From assembly GCA_945621435.1 (NCBI GenBank), contig CALZBR010000003.1, positions 1 to 64,000 of the forward strand: DNA of 64,000 nt. Direction: 5' to 3'. Shown here piece by piece: positions 50,819 through 60,637 of this stretch (positions within the stretch are counted from its first letter, which is position 1; each line of letters opens with the position of its first letter). The notes below the pieces were generated by a model. It saw nothing but the letters and a program-made list of their open reading frames with translations. It ran no database searches and was not told the origin of the DNA. Origin of the DNA: an uncultured Lachnospiraceae bacterium (GTDB taxonomy: Bacteria; Bacillota; Clostridia; Lachnospirales; Lachnospiraceae). The position numbers and the translations under genes were made by a program.

Positions 50819-50849
50819 TTTAAGAAAAGCGGTGAGATATTCCCACCGC
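50819..50849 (-). terminator. terminator after the foldase gene
   Basis: Stem GCGGTG/CACCGC with a 9-nt loop and TTTTCTT on the minus strand, just downstream of the stop at 50870. It lies ahead of the HAD gene. Confidence 0.75.
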
Positions 50850-50869
50850 CACTTTCTTCTTTTTCTTTT

Positions 50870-52477
50870 TTAGTTGCCCGCAGACGCTGAACTGCTTTCC
50901 GCAACATTGCTGTTATCCTGTTCTGCCTGACTGCTCTGTGTAGCCTCACTGCTCTGTGTAGCCTCACTGCTCTGTTCTTCAGCCTGAATCTTCAGATAAT
51001 TCAATTTACCCTTGGGATCCTCAACCGGGATACTCTGAGTGATCTCTGCCATATACTCAACCATCTTCTCATTTACCAGGGTTGTCTTAATGCTGTTTTT
51101 CCAGGAAGGCTGATTCTGTCCGACGTAATAAACAATATAAACAGCATTTCCCTCGGGTGCTACCACCTTGGTATCACCCTTCACTCTTGCTTTGTCATCC
51201 ATCCAGGTTGCCAGCTCCTCAGGCAAACCGCTGGAAGTAAGTCCTTCCATCAGACCGCCTTCCATAGGAATAACGGAGGCATCATTCTTGTCATCCGCAA
51301 GCTCTGCAAAGCTCTCTTCCGTTGCTGCACCGTTCTTCCACTGATCCAAAACAGCCTGGCCGTCTTCACCCTCGGGGAGTACGATAACACGAAGATCGAT
51401 GGTAGGCGTTTCATCACGATAACGCTTTTCAAAGGCAACGACATAATAAAGATTCTGTGACTCATACTCAATGATCGTCTTGTCGCCTGCTTTTCTTTCC
51501 TCGGCAAACAACCACTCGCTGAGCAGGCTGTTCAGGCTGCTCTTCTTAACATTCTCATTCAACTCACCCTCTGTAGCAATCTTTTCCAGCTTTTCTTCTG
51601 CCTCTTCGTGAGCCTTCTTCATGGCAGCTTCAATCTCAGCCTCAGAAGGTTCGTAGGTCTCTTCGCTGTTTTCTTCGGATGTATTCTCTTCTGATTTATC
51701 TTCCTGAGGATCTGCCAGTTCTGTCGGAGCTGTAGGCAGCTCTGCATTTACACTGATAAGTCTGTAATCAACCGAATCGTACTCTTCCGTTCTTTCTTGA
51801 TAGTATGCCTCTATTTCCTCCTCAGAAGGTGCCTTCTTCCCGGAAACAGAATCATAATATGCATTGGTAAAAAGTGTGTCCATCACAAAGGGCTTTACTC
51901 TGTCCATGGTTGCAAGAGAACCATACAATTCCTGCGCATATGCTTTCTCGGATTTACCTTCTCCGGCAGCCGCCTTCTTAAGGGTTTCCTCGTAATCTGC
52001 ATATTTTGCAGTCAGATCACAGGTAAATCCCTCTGCCTCTGCCTGAGCCTTTAATGCCTTGGTATTCCTGATACTGTCGACTGCCAACTGCTCGAAGTAA
52101 TCCTGCCAGGTCATGGTACCCGAATACATCATCTGGGATAAATCTCCGCTGAGATCCATACCAAACATGCTCAGGTAGTAACTATTCTGTGTAATGTAGT
52201 TATTCTTAACAATATTATAATTGTAATCGAATTCTACCTTTGTTATCTTCTCTCCGCCCACCTTGATATAGGTGCCGTTCAATGCCAGGTATGTGCGAAT
52301 CGGGAAGGAAATCACAAAGCAAAATACCGCAAGTACAGCAAGCACTCCGATAATCCTGCCCATTTGCCGCTCTCTCTCGGCCTGTTTCCTCTCCTCTGCT
52401 CTTTTCTGCATTTTCAAATCATATTTTGTGACAACTTTTTCTTTTTTCTGTTCCGTATTCTCCGGTTTTTTAGACAT
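50870..52477 (-). CDS. SurA/PrsA-like foldase, membrane anchored
   Basis: A 535-residue protein. A basic cytoplasmic N-terminus with KKEKVVTKYDLKMQKRAEER is followed by one TM helix (residues about 44-66, IIGVLAVLAVFCFVISFP). The extracellular part has an N-terminal chaperone domain, an acidic linker (SEENTSEENSEETYEPSEAE) and a parvulin-like domain (TIDLRVIVLPEGEDG, FAELADDKNDASVIPMEGGL, VYIVYYV). The Ser/Glu/Gln tail has 18-bp tandem repeats (SSEATQ). It probably helps fold secreted proteins. Confidence 0.75.
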   Translation of the reverse strand: MSKKPENTEQKKEKVVTKYDLKMQKRAEERKQAERERQMGRIIGVLAVLAVFCFVISFPIRTYLALNGTYIKVGGEKITKVEFDYNYNIVKNNYITQNSYYLSMFGMDLSGDLSQMMYSGTMTWQDYFEQLAVDSIRNTKALKAQAEAEGFTCDLTAKYADYEETLKKAAAGEGKSEKAYAQELYGSLATMDRVKPFVMDTLFTNAYYDSVSGKKAPSEEEIEAYYQERTEEYDSVDYRLISVNAELPTAPTELADPQEDKSEENTSEENSEETYEPSEAEIEAAMKKAHEEAEEKLEKIATEGELNENVKKSSLNSLLSEWLFAEERKAGDKTIIEYESQNLYYVVAFEKRYRDETPTIDLRVIVLPEGEDGQAVLDQWKNGAATEESFAELADDKNDASVIPMEGGLMEGLTSSGLPEELATWMDDKARVKGDTKVVAPEGNAVYIVYYVGQNQPSWKNSIKTTLVNEKMVEYMAEITQSIPVEDPKGKLNYLKIQAEEQSSEATQSSEATQSSQAEQDNSNVAESSSASAGN

Positions 52478-52565
52478 GATAAAAATGTCTCCTTCCTAAA
52501 ACTTACTGCATCCGGGTGAATCACCCGATGCTCAATTATACTGCACGGCTTTATGCGAATGCAAG

Positions 52566-54239
52566 CTATTTCACATATTTTTCAAGCTTTTTAACGATAT
52601 TTTTCATGCAACCCGGCTCAAACGGACTGTCAAGTCCCACTTCCCTTATCATATTAGTGTAAAAATCACAGGCAGAGAGCTTACACAGCTTCAGATAGCT
52701 CTCCCAGGCTGCTTTGTAATCATCGTCCATTTTTACCTTATACTGCAACGCGCAGGTCTGAGCCAGGCAGTAATCAATATAATAGAAGGGGGAATTGTAG
52801 ATATGCTGCTGTTTCTGCCAGATACCGCCCTTACCAAAAAATGCATCATCCCCATAGTCCTGGTGGGGTCTGTATTCCTTCTCCAGCTTCAGCCATGCAG
52901 CATGCCTCTCAGCCGGCGTCATATCGGGATTCGCATATACAATGTGCTGGAATTCATCCACCATACAGCCGTAAGGGATGAATGCCGCGGAATCCTCCAG
53001 GTGCATCTCTATATAGTCCTCCGCCCTGTCTCCGAAAAACAGCGGCATCCATTCCTGCGTAAAGAATTCCATGGACATGGAGTGAATCTCCGCCGTCTCC
53101 ATACCGATGTCAGCGTGCTCTCTGACAGGATCCATACCGGAGAGATATCCCTGGAATGCATGCCCGCACTCATGGGTAATCACATCCACATCTCCGCTGG
53201 TACCGTTAAAGTTTGCAAATACAAAGGGAGAATTGTAAAGAGGCATATAGGTCATATAACCACCTGCCTTCTTGGTCTTGCGCCCCAGCACATCAAAAAG
53301 CTCATTATCTATCATAAAATCATAGAACTCTTTGGTCTCCGGGGAAAGCTCGCTGTACATCCTCTGCCCTGCGGCAAGGATTTCCCCGGGAGTTCCCACA
53401 GGCGCAGGATTGCCCTCAGTGAAATAAACAGCGTCATCAATATAACTCAGCTTATCCAGACCGAGCCTCCGTCTCCTGCGCTCATGCAGCCTCTCGGCAA
53501 AGGGCACAAAATCCCTTTTCACCTGCTCCCGGTATGACTCCACTTCCTTCTGGCCGTAGCAGTTGCGACCCATGCGGTAATAGCCCAGCTCCACATAATT
53601 CTCATAGCCCATCTTTCTTGCCTGGGCGGTACGGTTTTTGACCAGCTTATCGTATATCTCATCCAGCTTCTCCGCATTTGCCTCAAAAAAGGCACCGTAC
53701 TCCTTCCATGCGGCAGCACGGACAGATCTGTCCCTGTGTACCAGATAGGGACGCATCAGGGAAAGATTCAGCTCTTTACCGTCAAATCGGATTTTTGCAC
53801 TTGCTATCAGCTTGTTATATTCCATGGTAAGCGCATTTTCCTCCTGCATCAGGGGAATCAGCTTCTCATCCATGGATTTCTCCCGAAGTTCAATATTCTT
53901 GAACGCCACAGATCCGATCTTCTTCTCAAGATACTCTCTGTACGGGGATTGGTAAAGCTTCCTGGCATACTTCAAAGCCATGCTCTCAAACATGGGAAGC
54001 ATCTCGTCATAATATTCATGCTCCTTCTCATAAAATTCATCGGAGGTATCAATATCGTAACGAATGTGTGCAATCGTATACAGAGTGCTTACCCGGTCGC
54101 TCAGTGCATAATATTTCTTGTGAACCTCAAACTGCTCCTCCCCGTTTTTCGCAGCATCGAACTCCTCCATGATCTCGTCCATTTCCTTCTTAACTCGGTC
54201 GAAATCCACTCTTTCGTAAGGCATGTCCTTAAATTTCAT
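52566..54239 (-). CDS. M3 family oligoendopeptidase
   Basis: A 557-residue cytoplasmic zinc metallopeptidase. The metal motif is VITHECGHAFQGY (HExxH) and the third ligand lies in ETAEIHSMSMEFF. The all-helical fold features (VRAAAWKEYGAFFEANAEKL) match M3 oligopeptidases. It cleaves short peptides. No signal peptide. Confidence 0.92.
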   Translation of the reverse strand: MKFKDMPYERVDFDRVKKEMDEIMEEFDAAKNGEEQFEVHKKYYALSDRVSTLYTIAHIRYDIDTSDEFYEKEHEYYDEMLPMFESMALKYARKLYQSPYREYLEKKIGSVAFKNIELREKSMDEKLIPLMQEENALTMEYNKLIASAKIRFDGKELNLSLMRPYLVHRDRSVRAAAWKEYGAFFEANAEKLDEIYDKLVKNRTAQARKMGYENYVELGYYRMGRNCYGQKEVESYREQVKRDFVPFAERLHERRRRRLGLDKLSYIDDAVYFTEGNPAPVGTPGEILAAGQRMYSELSPETKEFYDFMIDNELFDVLGRKTKKAGGYMTYMPLYNSPFVFANFNGTSGDVDVITHECGHAFQGYLSGMDPVREHADIGMETAEIHSMSMEFFTQEWMPLFFGDRAEDYIEMHLEDSAAFIPYGCMVDEFQHIVYANPDMTPAERHAAWLKLEKEYRPHQDYGDDAFFGKGGIWQKQQHIYNSPFYYIDYCLAQTCALQYKVKMDDDYKAAWESYLKLCKLSACDFYTNMIREVGLDSPFEPGCMKNIVKKLEKYVK

Positions 54240-54346
54240 TGTGTTACCTCTTTTCCGCTTACATATCTATGTTACATTTTCACATTGTACATGATTCTCA
54301 CATTCAAAGCAAGCGACGTGTGTTATTTCGACAAAAAGAGCAAAAA

Positions 54347-54375
54347 TTGACTGGAAGACATCATTCTACTATGAT
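54347..54375 (+). promoter_or_regulatory. promoter of the two-TM membrane protein gene
   Basis: TTGACT (54347-54352), 17-bp spacer and TATGAT (54370-54375), about 45 nt before the ATG at 54421. Confidence 0.6.
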
Positions 54376-54420
54376 AAGATAAAAATGTTAAAACATTTAT
54401 TTCTTAATGAGGAGGCAAAG

Positions 54421-55554
54421 ATGGAGGAATTAAAGAAACAATCATTTCGCAAGGCTCTGGTGACCGCAATCGTTCTGCTCATCATAGGTGCAGGCATTGT
54501 TGCAATATGCACGCGCTTTATTATCTATGAAAAATTTGAAGACCTTGCACCGGAAGAAATCAAGAACCAGAACGTAACCATTGATCTCACTGCCAACTTC
54601 GGTTCCTATCTGGAAGAATACAGTGAAAATACCAAGACCCACAAGAGAACTACCACAGATCTCTACTATGTCATCTGGACCGGAGACGACGAAGCAACAG
54701 AGTATAAGTACATGTCTGTCAAGGTTCCGGTAAAATACGAGAAACAGATGGAAGAAATCGCAGAAAACTCTGCCAATGAGACCTTTTCCGAGCCCTTCCA
54801 CATGGTGGGACACATACACAAGCTGAGCAGCGAGGAATACCGCTATTTCAAAGAATACTTCCTGGAGAGCGATTTCTCTGAAAGCGAGATTGAAGAGTAT
54901 ACACTTCCCTACTACATCGACATCTCCGGTACCTCTGCCGTAAACGGAAGTGACCTGTTGTTTGTCATCTTTATCTGTGTGGGCGGTTTCTTTATTCTCT
55001 GGGGTATCGTTCGTCTCATCAAGGCTGTTACCGGAAGTTACATGAAACATTTCAATAATGGGATTCAGGAGGCGGGCTACAGTGAATCCGCCATAGAATC
55101 CGACATGAACCATGCCACCGGCTTTCATAAAAATGATATCCGTCTCGGTAATCTCTGCTTTTACTTCGGATTGAACAGTACTGTTCCCCATGCCATCCCC
55201 GTAAGCAAGCTGCATTGGGCATACCAGACCACCACGACCCATCGTACCAACGGAATCAAAACCGGCACCACCTATGCGATTGTTATTCGTGCAGATGTTA
55301 AGGGTGGCAACTTTACAATCGCCATTCCCGACAACGGCACAGCCCAGGCAATCCTCGATCAAATCAATGTGAAGTATCCCTGGGTAGTCGTAGGATTCTC
55401 AAACGAACTGGTTAAGATGTACAACAAGAATCGCGCAGAATTCTTAGATATGCGCTACAACAAAGTTGATCACTATCCCAAACAGCCCGGCATGGAGGGA
55501 TTTAATGACGGTTTTAATGACAGTTTCAACGACAATTACAATCAATTTACCTGA
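54421..55554 (+). CDS. two-TM membrane protein of unknown function
   Basis: A 377-residue protein from the ATG at 54421 (GAGGAGG 6 nt upstream). TM helices lie near residues 14-33 (TAIVLLIIGAGIVAICTRF) and 185-205 (LLFVIFICVGGFFILWGIV). Between them is an extracytoplasmic domain of about 150 residues; the C-terminal about 170 residues are cytoplasmic (VSKLHWAYQTTTTHRTNGIK) and end in an Asn/Phe-rich tail with repeated FND. The layout resembles DUF6709-like/PH-like membrane proteins. No function assigned. It is the only rightward gene in this part of the window and converges on leuA. Confidence 0.6.
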   Translation: MEELKKQSFRKALVTAIVLLIIGAGIVAICTRFIIYEKFEDLAPEEIKNQNVTIDLTANFGSYLEEYSENTKTHKRTTTDLYYVIWTGDDEATEYKYMSVKVPVKYEKQMEEIAENSANETFSEPFHMVGHIHKLSSEEYRYFKEYFLESDFSESEIEEYTLPYYIDISGTSAVNGSDLLFVIFICVGGFFILWGIVRLIKAVTGSYMKHFNNGIQEAGYSESAIESDMNHATGFHKNDIRLGNLCFYFGLNSTVPHAIPVSKLHWAYQTTTTHRTNGIKTGTTYAIVIRADVKGGNFTIAIPDNGTAQAILDQINVKYPWVVVGFSNELVKMYNKNRAEFLDMRYNKVDHYPKQPGMEGFNDGFNDSFNDNYNQFT

Positions 55555-55587
55555 TTTATCCACCGGGAATCCGGGATATAAGTGCAC

Positions 55588-55618
55588 AAAACCCTCGGTC
55601 ATTTGAGCCGAGGGTTTT
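55588..55618. terminator. bidirectional terminator between convergent genes
   Basis: Stem AAAACCCTCGG/CCGAGGGTTTT with a 9-nt loop, with U-runs on both strands. It ends both the membrane-protein gene and leuA. Confidence 0.9.
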
Positions 55619-55640
55619 ATTCATTATCTGCAATCTTGTC

Positions 55641-57653
55641 TTAATCCGCCATTTTATCCTGCTTTCTGTACTGCACCGGCGTGATATCATAACTCTTCTT
55701 GAACAGTCTGTTGAAATGCTCTACATTCTCATATCCCACCTCAGCGGCAATGCTTTCCACCGTCTGGTTGGTTTCCCTGAGCAGGATTCTGGCCTTTTTC
55801 ATTCTTTCCTTCTTAACCACATCCTGGAAGGTCATGCCTGCCTTCTCCTTGATGTACTTGGAAAGATAAGGCTTGGAGAGATGGAATTTGTCGGACAGAC
55901 TTTCCAGAGTCACATTTTTGTAATCCTCTCTGATACAGTTGATGATCTCTACGATGCGCTCTTCTCTCCCTGCTGTGATGTGCTGCTCTGCTGCCAGCTT
56001 ATTGGCTGCGGAGGTCAGAGCTGCGATAGAGGCCTTGATGATATCCTCATCCACACCCACGCCCCAGTAATAGCTGTTGTCATGCATGATGCCCACATAA
56101 GCCGCCGCCTTGGAGCTGGAGCCCTTGGAAATGGCATGTTCCTCGTAAACTGCCAACTGATAGCTCATGCCAAAATAGGTCTTTACGGCATTACTTACGG
56201 CATCCAGACGACCATTACCGGCAGTCTTTACTACTCTTGACGTGCCGTTCTGCTCGATGGTCACCTCTGCCTGAATTCCCTTCTCCTGACGGAAATGACA
56301 CTCCGGAATCCGGAATACGCTGCGGGGATTGATATAATTTTCCTCAAAGATGGCATAGACCTCCTTGGGCTGAAGCTCCTGATGGCGCTTGTCGGATACG
56401 CCCTTGATCAGGTAGCCTACCTCCTCTTTCATGGCTGCAGGCAACGCAAAGCCGTACTGCTGCTTCAATACAAATGCCACGCCACCCTTGCCGGAGACAC
56501 TGTTGATACGGATGACGTCAGACTCGTACTCTCTTCCCACATCCGCAGGATCAATGGGCAGATAGGGCACATCCCAGCGCTTTCCGCTCTTGCCTTCCTT
56601 CAGCCAGGTCATGCCCTTGCTGATGGCATCCTGATGGGAGCCGGAGAATGCGGTAAATACCAGATCTCCCGCATAAGGTGTTCTCTCATGTACCTTCATG
56701 CCCGTAAAGCCTTCATAGGCCTTTCTGATCTTCATGATATTTGAGAAATCAAGACCGCTGTCCACACCATGGCACATCATGTTCAATGCCACAGTCACAA
56801 TGTCTACATTACCGGTACGCTCTCCGTTGCCGAACAAGGTTCCTTCCACTCTGTCCGCCCCGGCCAGGATACCGAACTCGGCATCGCTGACACCACAGCC
56901 GCGGTCATTGTGAGGATGAACGCTCAATACGACGTTTTCACGATATTTTAAATGCTTGTGCATGTACTCAACCTGTGAAGCAAATACATGAGGCATTGCC
57001 ACCTGCACCGTGGTAGGCAGATTGATGATTGCCTTGTTGTTCTTGGAAGGCTGCCACACATCCAACACTGCATTGCAGACCTCCAACGCATAATCAACCT
57101 CGGTCTGAGAAAAGCTCTCGGGACTGTACTCGAAGGTAAAATTGCCCTCGGTCTCCTCAGCCAGCTTCTTTAACATGGCAGCGCCATCCACTGCAAGCTT
57201 CTTAATCGCTTCCTTATCCTTCTTAAATACCTGCTCACGCTGCTCCACGGAGGTAGAATTATAAAGATGCACCACCGCATGAGGTGCGCCCTTCAGCGCT
57301 TCAAAGGTCTTCTTAATGATATGCTCTCTGGCCTGGGTCAGCACCTGAATGGTGACATCCTCGGGAATCATATTGCGCTCAATCAATGCACGGATAAAGT
57401 TGTACTCTGTATCGGAGGAGGCAGGGAAGCCCACTTCAATCTCCTTAAATCCGATCTCAACCAGCATTTGAAAGAACGCCAGCTTGTCCTCCAGGCTCAT
57501 GGGATCAATCAATGCCTGATTACCGTCACGCAGGTCTACACTACACCAGATCGGTGCCTTCTCAATACATTCCTTCTTCACCCAATCATATGTCACCTCG
57601 GGAGGCATATGATATGTCTTGCCGTATTTTTCCTTAATTACCTTACTGTTCAT
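55641..57653 (-). CDS. leuA: 2-isopropylmalate synthase fused to an AraC-type HTH domain
   Basis: A 670-residue protein from the ATG at 57653 (GAGGAAC upstream); the first in-frame start (57722) falls inside the promoter. The HMGL barrel has WCSVDLRDGNQALIDPM, GFPASSDTEYNFIRAL and VLSVHPHNDRGCG. LeuA-type dimerisation/regulatory segments follow, to about residue 555. The last about 105 residues are a complete AraC/XylS helix-turn-helix pair: LSDKFHLSKPYLSKYIKEKA and IAAEVGYENVEHFNRLFKK. Typical LeuA is about 510-560 residues, and this fused form is unusual. It may bind its own promoter or another target in response to substrate or leucine. Confidence 0.9.
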   Translation of the reverse strand: MNSKVIKEKYGKTYHMPPEVTYDWVKKECIEKAPIWCSVDLRDGNQALIDPMSLEDKLAFFQMLVEIGFKEIEVGFPASSDTEYNFIRALIERNMIPEDVTIQVLTQAREHIIKKTFEALKGAPHAVVHLYNSTSVEQREQVFKKDKEAIKKLAVDGAAMLKKLAEETEGNFTFEYSPESFSQTEVDYALEVCNAVLDVWQPSKNNKAIINLPTTVQVAMPHVFASQVEYMHKHLKYRENVVLSVHPHNDRGCGVSDAEFGILAGADRVEGTLFGNGERTGNVDIVTVALNMMCHGVDSGLDFSNIMKIRKAYEGFTGMKVHERTPYAGDLVFTAFSGSHQDAISKGMTWLKEGKSGKRWDVPYLPIDPADVGREYESDVIRINSVSGKGGVAFVLKQQYGFALPAAMKEEVGYLIKGVSDKRHQELQPKEVYAIFEENYINPRSVFRIPECHFRQEKGIQAEVTIEQNGTSRVVKTAGNGRLDAVSNAVKTYFGMSYQLAVYEEHAISKGSSSKAAAYVGIMHDNSYYWGVGVDEDIIKASIAALTSAANKLAAEQHITAGREERIVEIINCIREDYKNVTLESLSDKFHLSKPYLSKYIKEKAGMTFQDVVKKERMKKARILLRETNQTVESIAAEVGYENVEHFNRLFKKSYDITPVQYRKQDKMAD

Positions 57654-57693
57654 AGACTGTTCCTCTTTTTCTGTCTTTCTTCTTGATTGGACT

Positions 57694-57722
57694 ATAGTAG
57701 CACGGATATTCCAATTATTCAA
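57694..57722 (-). promoter_or_regulatory. leuA promoter
   Basis: On the minus strand TTGAAT (57722-57717), 17-bp spacer and TACTAT (57699-57694). Transcription would start near 57687, leaving a leader of about 35 nt, too short for a leucine-type attenuator or T-box. Confidence 0.6.
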
Positions 57723-58002
57723 GTATTAAAATTAATATTATTATTGATTTATTATATCATTTATTCAATATAGCAAATCTATATCTTTGAATTATTCATA
57801 TCTGTAATTTCAAAAAAATATATTGCTTTGAAAATGATAATAATTGTAATTGCTATATTTAGCATGCATGATGCATTCTATCAAGCCAAACATATTGTTG
57901 ATTTATATTGTTTTATCTATATTGATTTATATTATCTATTATTATTGAACATCTTAATTATTATCAATCCTGTTTTTTTCTTTTTTCGTTGGCAACCCGC
58001 AT
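57723..58002. other. very AT-rich intergenic region upstream of leuA
   Basis: No gene is seen. The 280 bp are strongly AT-rich. ATTGATTTATATT appears twice close together (about 57898-57937) together with TATCTAT twice, and a GCATGCATGATGCAT palindromic stretch lies near 57862. These may be operator sites, perhaps for the AraC domain of LeuA itself, but the low complexity makes this weak. Confidence 0.4.
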
Positions 58003-58075
58003 AAAAAATCCCATCCCGGAATGGTGTCCTCGACAAGATCCGTATTAAGTCGAAATAACACAATTCCGAAATGGG
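58003..58075 (-). terminator. terminator after the formate/nitrite channel gene
   Basis: A 13-bp stem with one mismatch (CCCATTTCGGAAT/ATTCCGGGATGGG) and a 40-nt loop that has its own small stem. Six U follow on the minus strand. It lies 22 nt downstream of the channel's stop. Confidence 0.7.
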
Positions 58076-58096
58076 CGACACCCGACACCCGGTTCT

Positions 58097-58942
58097 TTAA
58101 TATTCCTCAGCGATATCCAGTTCTTCCTGCTCATCCTCAATGGTCATGGCAAAATGAGGCGTATGACGCAGATATACCAGCCAGTATCCCACACCAACAA
58201 TTCCTGCCCCTCCGATAACATTTCCCAAAGTGACAGGCAGGAGATTCTTCAACAGGAAGGTACCAAAATTCAGACCCTCCGCTGCAATGGAGTACTCCAG
58301 GGAAGTCAGAATACCGGCAATGCCGAAATAAATATCCGCAATGCTGTGTTCAAAGCCACAGAGCACAAACAGCATCACAGGCCAGAAGCTCATCAGAAGC
58401 TTTCCCGAGACTCTCTTGGCCGCAAAGGCCGCCCATACCGCAAGACAGACCAGAATGTTACAGAGAATACCTCGGATAAACGCCTCGGAAAAGGTCTGCT
58501 CCACCCGTAGGGAAGCCGCTCCCACCATCTTTACAGCAAGACCCTCGCCAAAAAGATCCGGCGTGTGACCATAGACCACCAGCACTGCCACAAAGGCTGC
58601 ACCCAGAAAATTACCCAGGAACACAAACAGCCAGTTTTTCAGCATATCAATCACTCGTACTTTCTTCTGCAGCACACTGATTATAATAAGGTTGTTACCG
58701 GTAAAAAGCTCACTGCCCGCTACCAGCACCATTGCCATCCCGGCGGGAAAAACACAGGCGCTGAGAAGCCTTGCCAGGGAACCATTTTCCACTGTAGCCG
58801 AGGCAGTAGTGGAAGCAATCCCGGCAAATCCGATAAAGCAGCCCGCAAAAAAGCCAAGTATCATCATTTTCCAGGCAGACAATTTCACCTTATGTATCCC
58901 GATTTCCACAAAATTTGTTGCAATTTCCAACGGTGAATGCAT
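58097..58942 (-). CDS. formate/nitrite transporter (FocA-NirC family)
   Basis: A 281-residue integral membrane protein with six TM helices. GFFAGCFIGFAGIASTTA, LVAGSELFTGNNLII and the NILVCLAVWAAFAAK and GFEHSIADIYFGIAGIL segments are signatures of FNT pentameric channels. It moves formate, nitrite or related monovalent anions. Next to it is a broken OFA-type transporter. Good RBS (GAAGGAG). Confidence 0.92.
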   Translation of the reverse strand: MHSPLEIATNFVEIGIHKVKLSAWKMMILGFFAGCFIGFAGIASTTASATVENGSLARLLSACVFPAGMAMVLVAGSELFTGNNLIIISVLQKKVRVIDMLKNWLFVFLGNFLGAAFVAVLVVYGHTPDLFGEGLAVKMVGAASLRVEQTFSEAFIRGILCNILVCLAVWAAFAAKRVSGKLLMSFWPVMLFVLCGFEHSIADIYFGIAGILTSLEYSIAAEGLNFGTFLLKNLLPVTLGNVIGGAGIVGVGYWLVYLRHTPHFAMTIEDEQEELDIAEEY

Positions 58943-59176
58943 AGAATCTCCTTCCGGGCTCCGCCCTGTGAGAATATGAACAGATATAAATATTCTAATC
59001 TATACGCGCGACATCGTCAACTTATGAAACCATTGTTTGTGCCATTTGGCTCAATTTGGTACATATCCCCATAAAATTTGACATATTGCCCCCATGGGAA
59101 CACTTGCAAATTGTGGCAAAAGAGAGTATGACGGATTCGATTTTATACGTTTCATAAGAAGAGGAGAAACAAAATA

Positions 59177-60525
59177 ATGAAAATTCAAAACAAATGGATT
59201 CGTGCAGCCATTCCTGCACTACTGCTCCACTGCAGTATCGGTACCGTATACTGCTGGTCTATTTTCAGCCAGGAAATCGCTGATTACATCGGCTTTTCCA
59301 AAAGTGCTACCGAGTGGGCCTTCAGCTTTGCCATCTTCTTCCTCGGCATGTCTGCTGCTTTCCTCGGAAATGTTGTTGAAAAAGACATCCACCGTTCTTC
59401 CCTGATTGCCGCTATCTGCTTTGCCGCAGGTATGGCACAGGTACAGGCTTCTTCATCTGGTACGGAGGAAAGCAATTCCTTGCTACCGGCAAGGGAAGCG
59501 TTCTTGCCCTGATTGGCATCTATGTGTGCTACGGCTTTATCATGGGTATCGGTCTTGGTACCGGTTATCTGTCCCCCGTTAAGACACTGATGCTTTGGTT
59601 CCAGGACCGCAAGGGTCTGGCTACCGGTCTTGCAGTTGCAGGCTTCGGTGCCGCAAAAGCAATTGCAAGCCCCATAATGCAGAAGCTGTTAACCTCCCTG
59701 GGTGACGGCGGTATCTACCAGATGTTCCTAATCCTTGCAGCTGTTTACTTTGTAATGATGTTTGTAGGTCACCTGCTTCTTGCAAAGCCTGCCGACTGGC
59801 ACGAGCCCGTCAGGCAGGAAAAGGGGCAGAAGGCCTTCGATGTTATCAAGACCAAGCCTGTTGTATTCATCGGTATCTGGATAATGTTCTATCTGAACAT
59901 CACCTGTGGTCTGGCTTTGATTTCCCAGGAAAAGATGATTATCAAGTGTATCGGTTTTGGCGCGATGGCAGGCGTTCTCTCCTCCATCACCGCTGTATTC
60001 AATGCAGGCGGACGCCTTGGCTTCTCTGCATGGGCAGATTCCATGAAGGACAGAAATACCATTTACAAGATAATCTTCATTCTTTCCATCATTGCTACAG
60101 CCCTTGTAATCGTAACCCAGGGTATCGACAAGCAGGGTGCCAATATCATCAATGGCAACCCCACCAGTATGGCTTTAACCATCCTGGTATTGGTTCTGTT
60201 GTTTGTGGTAAATGCCGGATACGGCGGCGGCTTCAGTAACGTGCCCACCCTTTTGTCCGATCACTTCGGAATGCAGAACATCAGTGCAATTCACGGTATT
60301 ACCCTTTCTGCTTGGGCAATCGCAGGACTGACCGGTAATCAGGTTGCAACCCTGATTGTCAACAAGATCGGTACTCCCAGTGATATCACTGTGGATGGAC
60401 ATGTTTATTCCATCAATCCCACCGGTTATCAGGCTGTGCTGTATCTCACCATCGTACTTTACATCATCTCACTGCTTGTCAGCATCTTCCTGGTAGGCGG
60501 CAAGAAGAAAAAAGAGGCAAATTAA
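59177..60525 (+). pseudogene. OFA-family (oxalate/formate-type) MFS transporter with frameshift
   Basis: The reading frame shifts near 59436-59440. The first part (59177-59512) encodes the usual N-terminus (PALLLHCSIGTVYCWSIFSQ and FAIFFLGMSAAFLGNV); the second frame carries the rest (YGFIMGIGLGTGYLSPVKT, then GLATGLAVAGFGAAKAI, to the Lys-rich end at 60525). The sequence reads GGCACAGGTACAGG; removing one CA dinucleotide restores one open frame. A CA duplication (+2) thus explains it. It may be inactive, phase-variable or a sequencing error. The restored protein would have 12 TM helices and about 450 residues. Confidence 0.82.
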
Positions 60526-60552
60526 GCAAACCGCAATTGTGTTACATAATAT

Positions 60553-60585
60553 AAAAAGGACCTTCTGACAAGCTTCAGAAGGTCC
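60553..60585. terminator. bidirectional terminator
   Basis: Stem GGACCTTCTGA/TCAGAAGGTCC with AAAAA to its left. On the plus strand it is followed by CCACTTTTT. It lies between the convergent transporter pseudogene and the rpn gene. Confidence 0.8.
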
Positions 60586-60637
60586 CCACTTTTTCTGAGA
60601 GCAATTTCTGATACAATGGATTCTGGTGAATAGATCA

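Noticed and set aside
57654-57722. Longer leuA start at 57722
   Set aside because: It would place translation inside the -35/-10 promoter; the ATG at 57653 has a proper RBS.
57653-58002. T-box or leucine attenuator before leuA
   Set aside because: The predicted leader is only about 35 nt and no T-box motif or leucine-rich leader peptide is seen.
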